DNA of 7,602 nucleotides, from assembly GCA_036008545.1 (NCBI GenBank), contig DASYNM010000219.1, forward strand, positions 1-7,602, read 5' to 3'. This DNA comes from Palsa-1400 sp036008545 (GTDB lineage: Bacteria; Verrucomicrobiota; Verrucomicrobiia; Limisphaerales; Palsa-1400). The notes below the pieces were generated by a model. It was given only the letters and a program-made list of their open reading frames with translations, did not search any database and was not told the origin of the DNA. Positions 1 through 5,785 of the stretch are shown here, piece after piece. Position numbers and translations under genes: made by a program. Position 1 is the first letter of the stretch. Every line of letters starts with the position of its first letter.

Positions 1-129
1 TAATTTCGGTTTGTTGGTCTGTGGGTGCTTGGTCCTAGCAATCACCATTCAGCCTGGCGAATTCACCGTCAAAATCGAGCATTTTCCAACAATGCATTAA
101 CTGCAGTCTAGGACGAGGAAGACCCAAAA

Positions 130-147
130 GCGAATCGTTCAATTCGC
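130..147. repeat. Short hairpin, 6-bp stem
   Basis: GCGAAT (130-135) and ATTCGC (142-147) are exact reverse complements around a 6-base loop. The stem is short and lies only 7 bases before the stronger hairpin at 155-177, so the pair may belong to one folded region. No function can be assigned. Confidence 0.4.
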
Positions 148-154
148 CAGTCAC

Positions 155-177
155 GTGGTCGGCGCCCCGCCGACCAC
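155..177. repeat. Strong GC-rich hairpin, 10-bp stem
   Basis: GTGGTCGGCG (155-164) is the exact reverse complement of CGCCGACCAC (168-177), leaving a 3-base CCC loop (or 9 bp with a 5-base loop). No T-run follows on either strand, so it does not look like an intrinsic terminator. It could be part of a structured RNA or a palindromic repeat. It is the most stable-looking single structure in the first 500 bases. Confidence 0.6.
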
Positions 178-243
178 ATCCCTGCATCTTCTCCGATTCG
201 CGGGGTGGGGCAAGGGAGGCAGTCGGCGAGGGCGCCAACTGCA

Positions 244-261
244 ACACGCGGGGGCGCGTGT
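244..261. repeat. Hairpin, 7-bp stem with GGGG loop
   Basis: ACACGCG (244-250) pairs exactly with CGCGTGT (255-261) around a GGGG loop. It is one of a series of hairpins spaced through the gene-free region. No adjacent T-run is present, so a terminator role is not supported. Confidence 0.45.
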
Positions 262-383
262 GCTCCCCGGAAGCAAGCTGTGTTGCTGGTTGCTCCGACG
301 GTTAGGCGGTCGTGCGGTAGATATTTGCCTAAAAAATGCGGTTCTCAGGAATCAATGGAAATTACTCTGCCGCAACGGCTAAG

Positions 384-408
384 AAGACACCATGGCGCAC
401 CGTGTCTT
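384..408. repeat. Hairpin, 7-bp stem before the AT-rich tract
   Basis: AAGACAC (384-390) pairs exactly with GTGTCTT (402-408) around an 11-base loop. CT (379-380) and AG (409-410) can add two pairs across a bulge. A T-run (431-437) begins 22 bases after the stem, too far for a classical intrinsic terminator. The hairpin marks the point where the sequence changes from mixed composition to AT-rich. Confidence 0.4.
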
Positions 409-523
409 AGTACTGACAGAAAAAACAGGCCTTTTTTTGGGCGTTTTGGCAGCTAAATCGATGTTTTAGGAAATAAAAAACGAGTTTGCTTTTGAGTTTT
501 TGCGATTTTTGAATACTTTCTGA

Positions 524-541
524 GTTGCAAGCGGTTGCAAG
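524..541. repeat. Tandem 10-bp-period direct repeat GTTGCAAG
   Basis: GTTGCAAG occurs at 524-531 and again at 534-541, exactly one helical turn apart, inside the AT-rich tract. Such spacing puts two identical sites on the same face of the helix, as in some regulator binding sites. No regulator gene is in view, so the operator reading is inference. Confidence 0.35.
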
Positions 542-583
542 TAAGCAGTTAACAGCGATCAAGACCTCTCCAAAAAAATCATA

Positions 584-610
584 CCAAAAAGCCTACGGTA
601 GGTTTTTTGG
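584..610. terminator. Terminator-like hairpin, possibly bidirectional
   Basis: CCAAAAAGCCTA (584-595) pairs with TAGGTTTTTTGG (599-610) through one G-T wobble around a 3-base CGG loop. Read on the plus strand, the GC part of the stem is followed directly by TTTTTTGGTTTT. Read on the minus strand, it is followed by CTTTTTGG and a little further by a run of seven T. This A-tract/stem/T-tract layout is that of an intrinsic terminator usable in both directions. The GC core is short (about 4-5 bp), so efficiency is uncertain. No gene is visible on the plus strand before it. Confidence 0.5.
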
Positions 611-710
611 TTTTCGGGAACTGGCGTAAAGTCGTCTCCGTGATCGACTATAAGATTGTCAAAGGGAATGAGAAATCGAGATGCGCCTGCGTCAAGGCAA
701 GGCGAGGCAA

Positions 711-844
711 CCTCGTAGCCGCCGCCGTAAGGCGGCGGTCCCCGCGCAGTCGCGCAAACTGTGCCCGCCGAGGCGCGCTGCGGACGACCGACCAAGCCAG
801 CATGTTGATCCAGAATCCGCCGTCTCACGTCGGCGGCTACGGGG
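711..844. repeat. 134-bp element with imperfect terminal inverted repeats
   Basis: The left arm (711-724, CCTCGTAGCCGCCG) and right arm (831-844, CGGCGGCTACGGGG) are reverse complements over 14 positions with one T/G mismatch; the inner 10 are exact. Inside are a perfect 8-bp hairpin with a GTAA tetraloop (719-738), a 7-bp hairpin with one G-T wobble (744-750 with 758-764), and a 6-bp hairpin at the right end (817-822 with 831-836). A 5-bp hairpin (703-715) overlaps the left edge. CAA flanks both sides (708-710, 845-847), a weak hint of target duplication. The layout suggests a REP/BIME- or MITE-like palindromic element or a folded RNA. No transposase is present. Dispersal in the genome is inferred, not seen. 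Confidence 0.55.
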
Positions 845-1106
845 CAACGGGCGCCGGACGCGTCGTGAGTTGGGACTCGGCCATCCTAGAACCGACCATC
901 TGTAAGTCGTTGATTTTTCCGATATTTGCTGATATTTCCGGTGATCCTTGTCTTGTCCGCTCGCCGTTATCCTCCATTTCTCGCGATTCCAGAAACTGCT
1001 TATGCAACTCGTTGATTTCCACGATAGTTTCCGATAGTTTCAATAGGAGTCCGTGTAGAAACCGAGATTTACGTGTCTCGTGCCGAGGAAAACTATTGGC
1101 TTGCAT
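837..1106 (-). CDS. Possible small coiled-coil protein or gene remnant (low confidence)
   Basis: I do not recognise this frame. From the ATG at 1104-1106 it encodes 89 residues, ending at a TAG (837-839) that lies inside the right inverted repeat of the 711-844 element. The middle is rich in Glu, Lys, Asn, Ile and Leu. It contains two heptad-like segments 34 residues apart, LSETIVEINEL and ISANIGKINDL, in which most changes are conservative or synonymous. That pattern is typical of a helical protein repeat rather than chance. Against it: no ribosome binding site is visible, the C-terminus is Pro/Arg-rich and noise-like, and the frame also stays open upstream into the antisense of the MoxR gene. 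It may be a short gene divergent from the operon (46 bases between starts), a fragment truncated by the element, or chance. Confidence 0.22.
   Translation of the reverse strand: MQANSFPRHETRKSRFLHGLLLKLSETIVEINELHKQFLESREMEDNGERTRQGSPEISANIGKINDLQMVGSRMAESQLTTRPAPVAP
907..941. repeat. Diverged ~35-bp repeat, copy A
   Basis: This segment matches 1009-1043 at 25 of 35 positions, including an identical 10-base start TCGTTGATTT. Internally GATATTT recurs at 921 and 931, a 10-bp period. The 102-base offset between copies is a multiple of three, which fits a coding repeat in the possible minus-strand ORF, but a duplicated regulatory site is an alternative. Confidence 0.45.
1009..1043. repeat. Diverged ~35-bp repeat, copy B, with exact 10-bp tandem
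   Basis: This is the second copy of the 907-941 segment. It contains an exact tandem duplication of CGATAGTTTC (1022-1031 and 1032-1041). It lies about 110 bases before the MoxR start, where an operon promoter or operator would be expected. A TTGATT (1012-1017) and TAGTTT (1035-1040) pair with 17-base spacing is a poor promoter match, so I do not call a promoter. Confidence 0.45.
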
Positions 1107-1142
1107 CACGCGACTCGTTCGGGGGAAACTCCGAGTTAATGT

Positions 1143-1146
1143 GGAG
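1143..1146 (+). promoter_or_regulatory. Shine-Dalgarno GGAG fixing the MoxR start
   Basis: GGAG sits 6 bases before the ATG at 1153. This is the clearest ribosome binding site in the window. It supports starting the MoxR gene at 1153 although the frame stays open upstream to 607. The next genes, DUF58 and trpS, lack an obvious equivalent. Confidence 0.6.
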
Positions 1147-1152
1147 TCTGAA

Positions 1153-2214
1153 ATGGTGAAGCCTGAAGCAACAATTTTGGATAAATCCCAGAAGCAGGAA
1201 GGCGTCTTGCTCGGTGATGCCGGCCCAACCGCAGCCCTCCGTCCTGCAACGGTGACGGTTCCTCCTGCTCCGACTTCCACGCTTTCGCCCCGCGCCATCT
1301 ACCAGCAAGTCACCGCTAGCATCGAGTCGGTCATGCGCGGTCAATCCGTCGCCATTCGCCGTTTGCTGGCGGCTTTGGCTAGTGGAGGCCACGTTCTGCT
1401 GGAGGATTATCCGGGCACCGGCAAAACGACTTTGGCCAAAGCACTGGCGCGGTCGATCGATGCCCAGTTCAAGCGCATTCAATTTACGCCGGACTTGCTC
1501 CCGTCGGACATTTTGGGCGTCTCGGTTTTCAATCAGCGTGACCAGACATTTTCCTTCCACGAAGGTCCGATCTTCGCCGACATTCTCCTGGCCGACGAAA
1601 TCAACCGCGCTTCCCCGCGCACTCAATCGGCCTTGCTGGAAGCGATGGCCGAGTGTCAGGTGAGCACGGACGGCCAGCGGCGCCCGTTGGGGCCATTGTT
1701 CTTTGTCGTGGCCACGCAGAACCCGATCGAGTTTCGCGGCACGTATCCATTGCCGGAAGCGCAGATGGACCGATTCGCCATGCAATTTGATTTGGGCTAC
1801 ATCCGGCCTGCGGATGAAGTCGCGGTGTTGACGGCGCAAAATTCCGGGCACCCGGTCGATAACCTCAAGCCATGCGTGAGCCTGGAGGACATCCTGCGCC
1901 TGCGCGAGGGAGCACAGAACGTGCTCATCAGCGAGGAACTAAAATATTACGTGGTCCGCCTCGTGACAGCGACGCGGACAGCGCCGGGCGTGCAATTGGG
2001 CGCCAGCCCGCGCGCCTCGATCGCGCTGATGAAAGCCGCGCAGGCGCTGGCACTTTTCGACGGCCACGACTTCGTCAGTCCGGAGCACATTCACGAGGTG
2101 GCGACGCCGGTTATCGCGCACCGTCTGGTGCTGGAGCCGCAGGCGAAATTTTCCGGCATGACCACGCGGCAAGTGATGGACGAAATCCTCAAACGGGTGC
2201 CGGTGCCGGCCTGA
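1153..2214 (+). CDS. MoxR-family AAA+ ATPase
   Basis: This is a 353-residue cytosolic AAA+ ATPase of the MoxR family, first gene of the operon. Residues 1-45 are a Pro/Ala-rich, poorly conserved tail; the AAA_3 domain follows. Visible motifs are Walker A DYPGTGKT (85-92; Asp in place of the first Gly is, as I recall, usual for MoxR), Walker B ILLADE (144-149), the MoxR stretch INRASPRTQSALLEAMAE (150-167), sensor 1 ATQNP with Asn190, the PLPEAQMDRF segment (199-208) and sensor 2 GASPRAS (283-289, Arg287). A C-terminal helical lid completes the protein. Family members are thought to act as ATP-driven chaperones or remodellers for partner proteins encoded next to them, often vWA-type or DUF58 proteins. 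The start is chosen for the GGAG at 1143-1146 and because the 182 codons upstream look non-coding. Family assignment is firm; the target here is unknown. Confidence 0.93.
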   Translation: MVKPEATILDKSQKQEGVLLGDAGPTAALRPATVTVPPAPTSTLSPRAIYQQVTASIESVMRGQSVAIRRLLAALASGGHVLLEDYPGTGKTTLAKALARSIDAQFKRIQFTPDLLPSDILGVSVFNQRDQTFSFHEGPIFADILLADEINRASPRTQSALLEAMAECQVSTDGQRRPLGPLFFVVATQNPIEFRGTYPLPEAQMDRFAMQFDLGYIRPADEVAVLTAQNSGHPVDNLKPCVSLEDILRLREGAQNVLISEELKYYVVRLVTATRTAPGVQLGASPRASIALMKAAQALALFDGHDFVSPEHIHEVATPVIAHRLVLEPQAKFSGMTTRQVMDEILKRVPVPA

Positions 2215-2231
2215 CTGGTTCGCTCTGCATT

Positions 2232-3662
2232 ATGTCCGCGCCGCGATCATTATTATCCGCCGGGCGAGACGTCTGGCATGCGCCCGTAACAGAGCTTTAC
2301 CGACAGCGCGGCACCTACTACCAGCGTTACCTCTACCGCAATTATCGCGTCTTTGCCGCTGTCACATATCAATTTCGACGCCGTCTGACGCTGACCGGTT
2401 GGGTGATGTTGTGTGGGACATTTGCCGCGGCGGCACTCGGGGCCGACACCAATGTTTCGTTGAGCTATCAGACTTTCGCCGTCCTGGGCTGCCTGGTGCT
2501 GGTGAGCGCCCTCTGCATGCCTTTGGGCCGGTCCAAAGTTTCTTTGGAAAGGATACTGCCCAAGTTCGGGTCGGTCGGTGAGAAGTTGCATTATCGCATT
2601 CATGTCCGCAACGAATCGAGCGAGCCTCAGAACGCGCTCAAGTTGATTGAGGAACAGCCCGATCCGCGCCCGACGTTTGAGGAATATTTGCAGACGCCCG
2701 AACCGGGCGAGGAACGACGCAATTGGTTCGACCGCACCTACGGCTATTATCGATGGCGCTGGCTGCTGGCGCGAAACATCCGCGCCCGCATCCCGGAACT
2801 GAGCGTGCCCGACCTGCCACCCGGCGGCGAAGCTGCTATCACGGCCGAGTTGATGCCATTGCGCCGAGGTTTGCTGCGCTTGACCGGCACGACGGTGGCG
2901 TGTCCCGAGCCCTTCGGCCTTTTTCGTTCGCTGCGGAAAACGCCGCTGCCGGAATCAATCTTGGTTCTCCCCAAACGCCACGCCATGCCCGGCTTCGCGT
3001 TGCCGGGCGCGATGAAATATCAATTGGGCGGCGTATCCATGGCCTCGTCGGTCGGTGAATCGGAGGAGTTTGTTTCCTTGCGTGAATATCGCCCGGGCGA
3101 TCCGTTGCGGAGGATGCACTGGAAGAGCTTCGCCAAATTGGGCAAGCCCATCATCAAGGAACACCAGGAGGAATTCTTTGTCCGGCACGCGCTGATTCTG
3201 GATACCTTCGGCGACCTGGCTCAGGAGCACATTTTTGAGGAGGCGGTCTCCATCGCTGCCTCGCTGGCTTATACGATCCAGGACCAGGACTCGCTGCTGG
3301 ACCTGATGTTCGTCGGGCCGGAGGCCTATTGCTTCACCAGCGGTCGCGGCGTGGGTCACATCGAGCGGATGCTGGAAATTCTGGCCTCGGTGCAAATGTG
3401 CCGCGAAAAAGATTTTGCTGCGCTGGAGCAGCTCGTATTGACCCACGCGGCAGAATTGAGCGGCTGCGTCTGTGTCTTTATGGCTTGGGACGAGCCGCGC
3501 CAACGCCTGGTTCAGGGCTTGATGTCGCGCCGCCTTCCCTTGCGCGTGCTGGTGGTTTCGGAGCCCGGGCAATCCTGGCCGATGGGCGTGATGGAAGCCC
3601 AACCGGAGAATTTCCACATTTTGCCGGTCGGCCAAATCGCCGCGAAATTGGCCACCTTATGA
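2232..3662 (+). CDS. DUF58 domain membrane protein
   Basis: This 476-residue DUF58 protein is the usual partner of MoxR ATPases. Two hydrophobic segments (about 53-71 and 80-97) likely anchor it in the inner membrane, leaving the large C-terminal part in the cytosol. The central region (about 100-245) resembles the beta-rich part of the family. The DUF58 hallmark SLREYRPGDPLRRMHWK is at 282-298, followed by GKPIIKEHQEE (304-314). The following vWA-like fold starts at ALILDTFGD (320-328). The metal-site signature DxSxS is not intact there (Asp324-Thr-Phe-Gly-Asp), so classical metal-dependent binding is doubtful. It starts 17 bases after the MoxR stop with no clear ribosome binding site, which suggests translational coupling, and its stop overlaps the next start by ATGA. 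The family's function is not established; association with MoxR is inferred from context. Confidence 0.92.
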   Translation: MSAPRSLLSAGRDVWHAPVTELYRQRGTYYQRYLYRNYRVFAAVTYQFRRRLTLTGWVMLCGTFAAAALGADTNVSLSYQTFAVLGCLVLVSALCMPLGRSKVSLERILPKFGSVGEKLHYRIHVRNESSEPQNALKLIEEQPDPRPTFEEYLQTPEPGEERRNWFDRTYGYYRWRWLLARNIRARIPELSVPDLPPGGEAAITAELMPLRRGLLRLTGTTVACPEPFGLFRSLRKTPLPESILVLPKRHAMPGFALPGAMKYQLGGVSMASSVGESEEFVSLREYRPGDPLRRMHWKSFAKLGKPIIKEHQEEFFVRHALILDTFGDLAQEHIFEEAVSIAASLAYTIQDQDSLLDLMFVGPEAYCFTSGRGVGHIERMLEILASVQMCREKDFAALEQLVLTHAAELSGCVCVFMAWDEPRQRLVQGLMSRRLPLRVLVVSEPGQSWPMGVMEAQPENFHILPVGQIAAKLATL

Positions 3663-5668
3663 AAACCCCGCGCGGATTAGTTGGTTTGGCCCTGCTCTTT
3701 TGGGGATGGCAGACGGGCTTGTTGCTGTGGGCCGCGCCGATGGCGGCGGTGTTGGAGGCCTCCTATCACCTTAAGGCGCGTTGGGAGTTTGGCGACACAG
3801 ACTTGAACCGGGTCTGTGATCTCTGCGTGCTCCTGTTTCTGGCCGCGGGCACGCTGCTGTACTCGACGGAGGACCGGTTGGTGTTTATTTTCAAATTTGC
3901 GCAGTGGCTGCCCTTTTGCTTTTTTCCCATCGCCCTCGCGCAGGCCTACGGCGATCGCCCTTCCATTCCCTTAAGCGCCTTCAACTGGCTTCTGCGGCGC
4001 ATCCCGAAAAGTCCGCTGGCCCGCACCTCTTTCAATGTTTCCTACGGCTATTTCGCCCTTTGCCTGATGGCGGCCAGCGCCTCGACGCGACCCAACGGTT
4101 TCTTTTACATCGGGGTGTCGTCGCTGGTTCTACTCGCGCTGGGTCAGGTGCGGCCCAATCGGGTTTCGTGGCGAGTATGGATCTCGCTGGCGGCTGCCGT
4201 GCTGCTCTGCGGCAGGTTCAGCCACCAAGGATTGCGCTATGTGCAGAACAGCATGGAAACTGCGCTGGGAGGTTGGATCGCCGAATTCCTCCGTTCCTCC
4301 ATTGATCCGCGCGAATTCCGCACGCGCATCGGTCGTGGCGGCGATTTCCCTCTCTCGGGTAAAATTGTCCTGCGCCTGCACGTTCCGCCCGGCGACGTTC
4401 CGCCTTCCCTGTTGCGCGAAGGCGTCTATGACTCCTATCGCCAGGGCATTTGGACGGCGGGCACCAACGAGTTTTCGCAGGTCCTGGTCAACGCTCAAGG
4501 AACGGCCAAGCTCCTGCCGTCAAGAAGGGTCTATTCCAAAGTGGAGATTGCCGGCTATTTTCCGGATGGCGAAGGCTTGCTGCCTTTGCCTCACGGCACG
4601 TTTGAAATAGAAAATCTACCCGCTCTTCTGCGCACCAATCGTTTGGGCGTCGCTTCCGTGCAGGCCGCCCAGACCTTGCTCGATTTCCAAGCGGACTATT
4701 GGCTCGGTCCCTCCCTGGATGCCCCGCCCCGAGCGGCGGATCTTTTTGTTCCAGAAGACGAGAAGCCTGCCTTGATCGACGTTGCGGCCAGCCTGGGACT
4801 GGCTCAAATGAATGAACGCCAGAAAATCCACGCCGTCAGCCGCTTCTTCCAGGAACATTTCCGCTACTCCTTGAACAGCCCGGGCCGCTTCGGCCAGAGC
4901 AATCGGAAAAGCCCCTTGGGCCAATTCCTGACCCAGACCCGGGCGGGGCATTGCGAGTATTTCGCCACGGCCACCGTCCTATTGCTGCGCCAGGCGGGCG
5001 TCAACGCGCGTTACGTCACCGGCTACGCGGTGCCGGAGTCGGCACGGAACGGCAGCGCCTATCTGGTGCGCGAGCGGCACTGCCACGCTTGGGCTTTGGT
5101 CTATCACTCCGAAGACACCAAGACGTGGGAGCAGGTGGACAACACGCCCTCCGCGTGGGCTGACGTGGCCGAGGCCAGCAGGCCATGGTGGCAGGGCACC
5201 TCGGACTTCCTGTCAAACCTTTATTTTAATTACTCGAAATGGCGTTGGGGCAAGTCCTCCCTCTCTCGCTACACCCAATGGGCTTTGGCGCCGCTGATCA
5301 TTTACCTGGTCTGGCGCATTCTCTCCACACGCCGGCGCCAGCAAAACTCCAGCGGCGCCCTAGCTGGCTCCTCGGCGCCGGTTTGGCCCGGGCTGGATTC
5401 CGAACTTTATCTCATTGACAAGCGGTTGGCTGGAGTCCATTTGGCTCGCCAGCCCAACGAATCGTTGAACGCGTGGCAACAACGCTTGGAGGAGGCCTTC
5501 CCGGCTTCCCCGTCCCCGCGCGGCATTTTCGACATGCACCGGCGCCTGCGCTTTGATCCGCGCGGGTTGGACAGCCGCGACCGCGAATTGCTTCGCCGCC
5601 AGGCCGGCGAATGGCTGGCGGGTATCTCCGCTCAACTAGAACAAAAGAAACAGGCCGTCCCGCAGTGA
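3659..5668 (+). CDS. TgpA-like membrane transglutaminase
   Basis: This 669-residue inner-membrane protein has a transglutaminase/protease-fold domain. About six N-terminal membrane segments (near 6-30, 53-67, 74-96, 126-142, 147-163 and 170-186) precede an extracytoplasmic region. That region includes PLSGKIVLRLH (231-241) and the family stretch LLREGVYDSYRQGIW (251-265). The transglutaminase core follows, with AGHCEYFATA (Cys432), RHCHAW (His476) and EQVDNTP (Asp494), so the Cys-His-Asp triad is intact. A further membrane helix (about 541-555) leads to a C-terminal DUF4129-like helical tail (about 575-660), probably cytosolic. The substrate is unknown; related TgpA of Pseudomonas aeruginosa is reported as essential. 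The start ATG overlaps the DUF58 stop (ATGA, 3659-3662), a sign of coupled translation. No T-run terminator follows the gene. Confidence 0.92.
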   Translation: MKTPRGLVGLALLFWGWQTGLLLWAAPMAAVLEASYHLKARWEFGDTDLNRVCDLCVLLFLAAGTLLYSTEDRLVFIFKFAQWLPFCFFPIALAQAYGDRPSIPLSAFNWLLRRIPKSPLARTSFNVSYGYFALCLMAASASTRPNGFFYIGVSSLVLLALGQVRPNRVSWRVWISLAAAVLLCGRFSHQGLRYVQNSMETALGGWIAEFLRSSIDPREFRTRIGRGGDFPLSGKIVLRLHVPPGDVPPSLLREGVYDSYRQGIWTAGTNEFSQVLVNAQGTAKLLPSRRVYSKVEIAGYFPDGEGLLPLPHGTFEIENLPALLRTNRLGVASVQAAQTLLDFQADYWLGPSLDAPPRAADLFVPEDEKPALIDVAASLGLAQMNERQKIHAVSRFFQEHFRYSLNSPGRFGQSNRKSPLGQFLTQTRAGHCEYFATATVLLLRQAGVNARYVTGYAVPESARNGSAYLVRERHCHAWALVYHSEDTKTWEQVDNTPSAWADVAEASRPWWQGTSDFLSNLYFNYSKWRWGKSSLSRYTQWALAPLIIYLVWRILSTRRRQQNSSGALAGSSAPVWPGLDSELYLIDKRLAGVHLARQPNESLNAWQQRLEEAFPASPSPRGIFDMHRRLRFDPRGLDSRDRELLRRQAGEWLAGISAQLEQKKQAVPQ

Positions 5669-5675
5669 GGCCCGC

Positions 5676-5685
5676 AGCCGGCGAA
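5676..5685 (+). repeat. 10-bp direct repeat AGCCGGCGAA, first copy
   Basis: AGCCGGCGAA occurs here and again at 5758-5767, both within the 117-base gap between the transglutaminase gene and trpS. The second copy falls between the proposed promoter hexamers of trpS. The sequence is GC-rich, so chance recurrence is possible. Confidence 0.25.
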
Positions 5686-5748
5686 GCCTGTCGGCCGATA
5701 CCGCAGTCATCGAATTTCAAACCAGCTCGCAACACGCGAAGCGATGTC

Positions 5749-5777
5749 TTGCGCCTTAGCCGGCGAATTTGTTTAAT
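5749..5777 (+). promoter_or_regulatory. Candidate trpS promoter
   Basis: TTGCGC (5749-5754) and TTTAAT (5772-5777) are spaced by 17 bases. They match the sigma-70 consensus at 3 of 6 and 5 of 6 positions. Transcription would begin about 6-8 bases after the -10, near 5784, essentially at the trpS ATG (5786). That would give a leaderless or near-leaderless mRNA, which agrees with the absence of a Shine-Dalgarno sequence. The -35 is weak, so this is tentative. Confidence 0.35.
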
Positions 5778-5785
5778 CTCCCCCA

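Larger units (their letters stand above)
1..583. other. Gene-free hairpin-rich region followed by AT-rich DNA
   Basis: I see no convincing gene on either strand. The short open frames here translate to Arg/Pro/Gly-rich sequence with no recognisable domain and no plausible ribosome binding site. The first ~410 bases are of mixed composition and hold several hairpins, listed separately. From about 420 the DNA becomes AT-rich (roughly one third GC over 421-540) with many T-runs, unlike the GC-rich genes downstream. I looked for tRNA, RNase P RNA, tmRNA, SRP RNA and common riboswitch cores by eye and found none. An undescribed RNA remains possible because a terminator-like hairpin closes the region. 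Confidence 0.6.

Noticed and set aside
35..247. Minus-strand 70-residue ORF
   Set aside because: No recognisable domain, no ribosome binding site and no neighbour that would support it.
115..440. RNase P RNA-like words (GAGGAAGACCC at 115-125 and GACAGAAAA near 415)
   Set aside because: The core consensus stretches between these words are missing and the P4 pairing does not form.
155..456. Two overlapping plus-strand ORFs in the hairpin-rich region
   Set aside because: They are Arg/Cys-rich, lack a ribosome binding site, and carry the hairpin arms rather than any protein-like pattern.
559..828. Minus-strand 89-residue ORF across the palindromic element
   Set aside because: It is created by the GC-rich inverted repeats and the hairpins; composition is Arg/Gly/Pro-rich and it resembles no family.
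1012..1040. Sigma-70 promoter TTGATT / TAGTTT before the MoxR operon
   Set aside because: Spacing is 17 bp but the -10 matches at only 3 of 6 positions and lies in a repeat that explains the sequence equally well.
607..1152. Open frame adding 182 residues to the N-terminus of the MoxR protein
   Set aside because: The extension translates to Arg/Ser/Cys-rich noise running through the palindromic element, has no MoxR-family counterpart, and a good GGAG precedes the internal ATG at 1153.
1872..2231. Upstream extension of the DUF58 frame inside the MoxR gene
   Set aside because: It is an out-of-frame shadow of the MoxR gene; DUF58-like sequence begins only at the ATG at 2232.
3329..3658. Upstream extension of the transglutaminase frame inside the DUF58 gene
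   Set aside because: It is a shadow of DUF58; the ATGA overlap at 3659 and the hydrophobic N-terminus that follows mark the real start.
5669..5748. Terminator after the transglutaminase gene
   Set aside because: Only weak GC pairing is visible around 5677-5697 and no T-run follows, so an intrinsic terminator is not supported.
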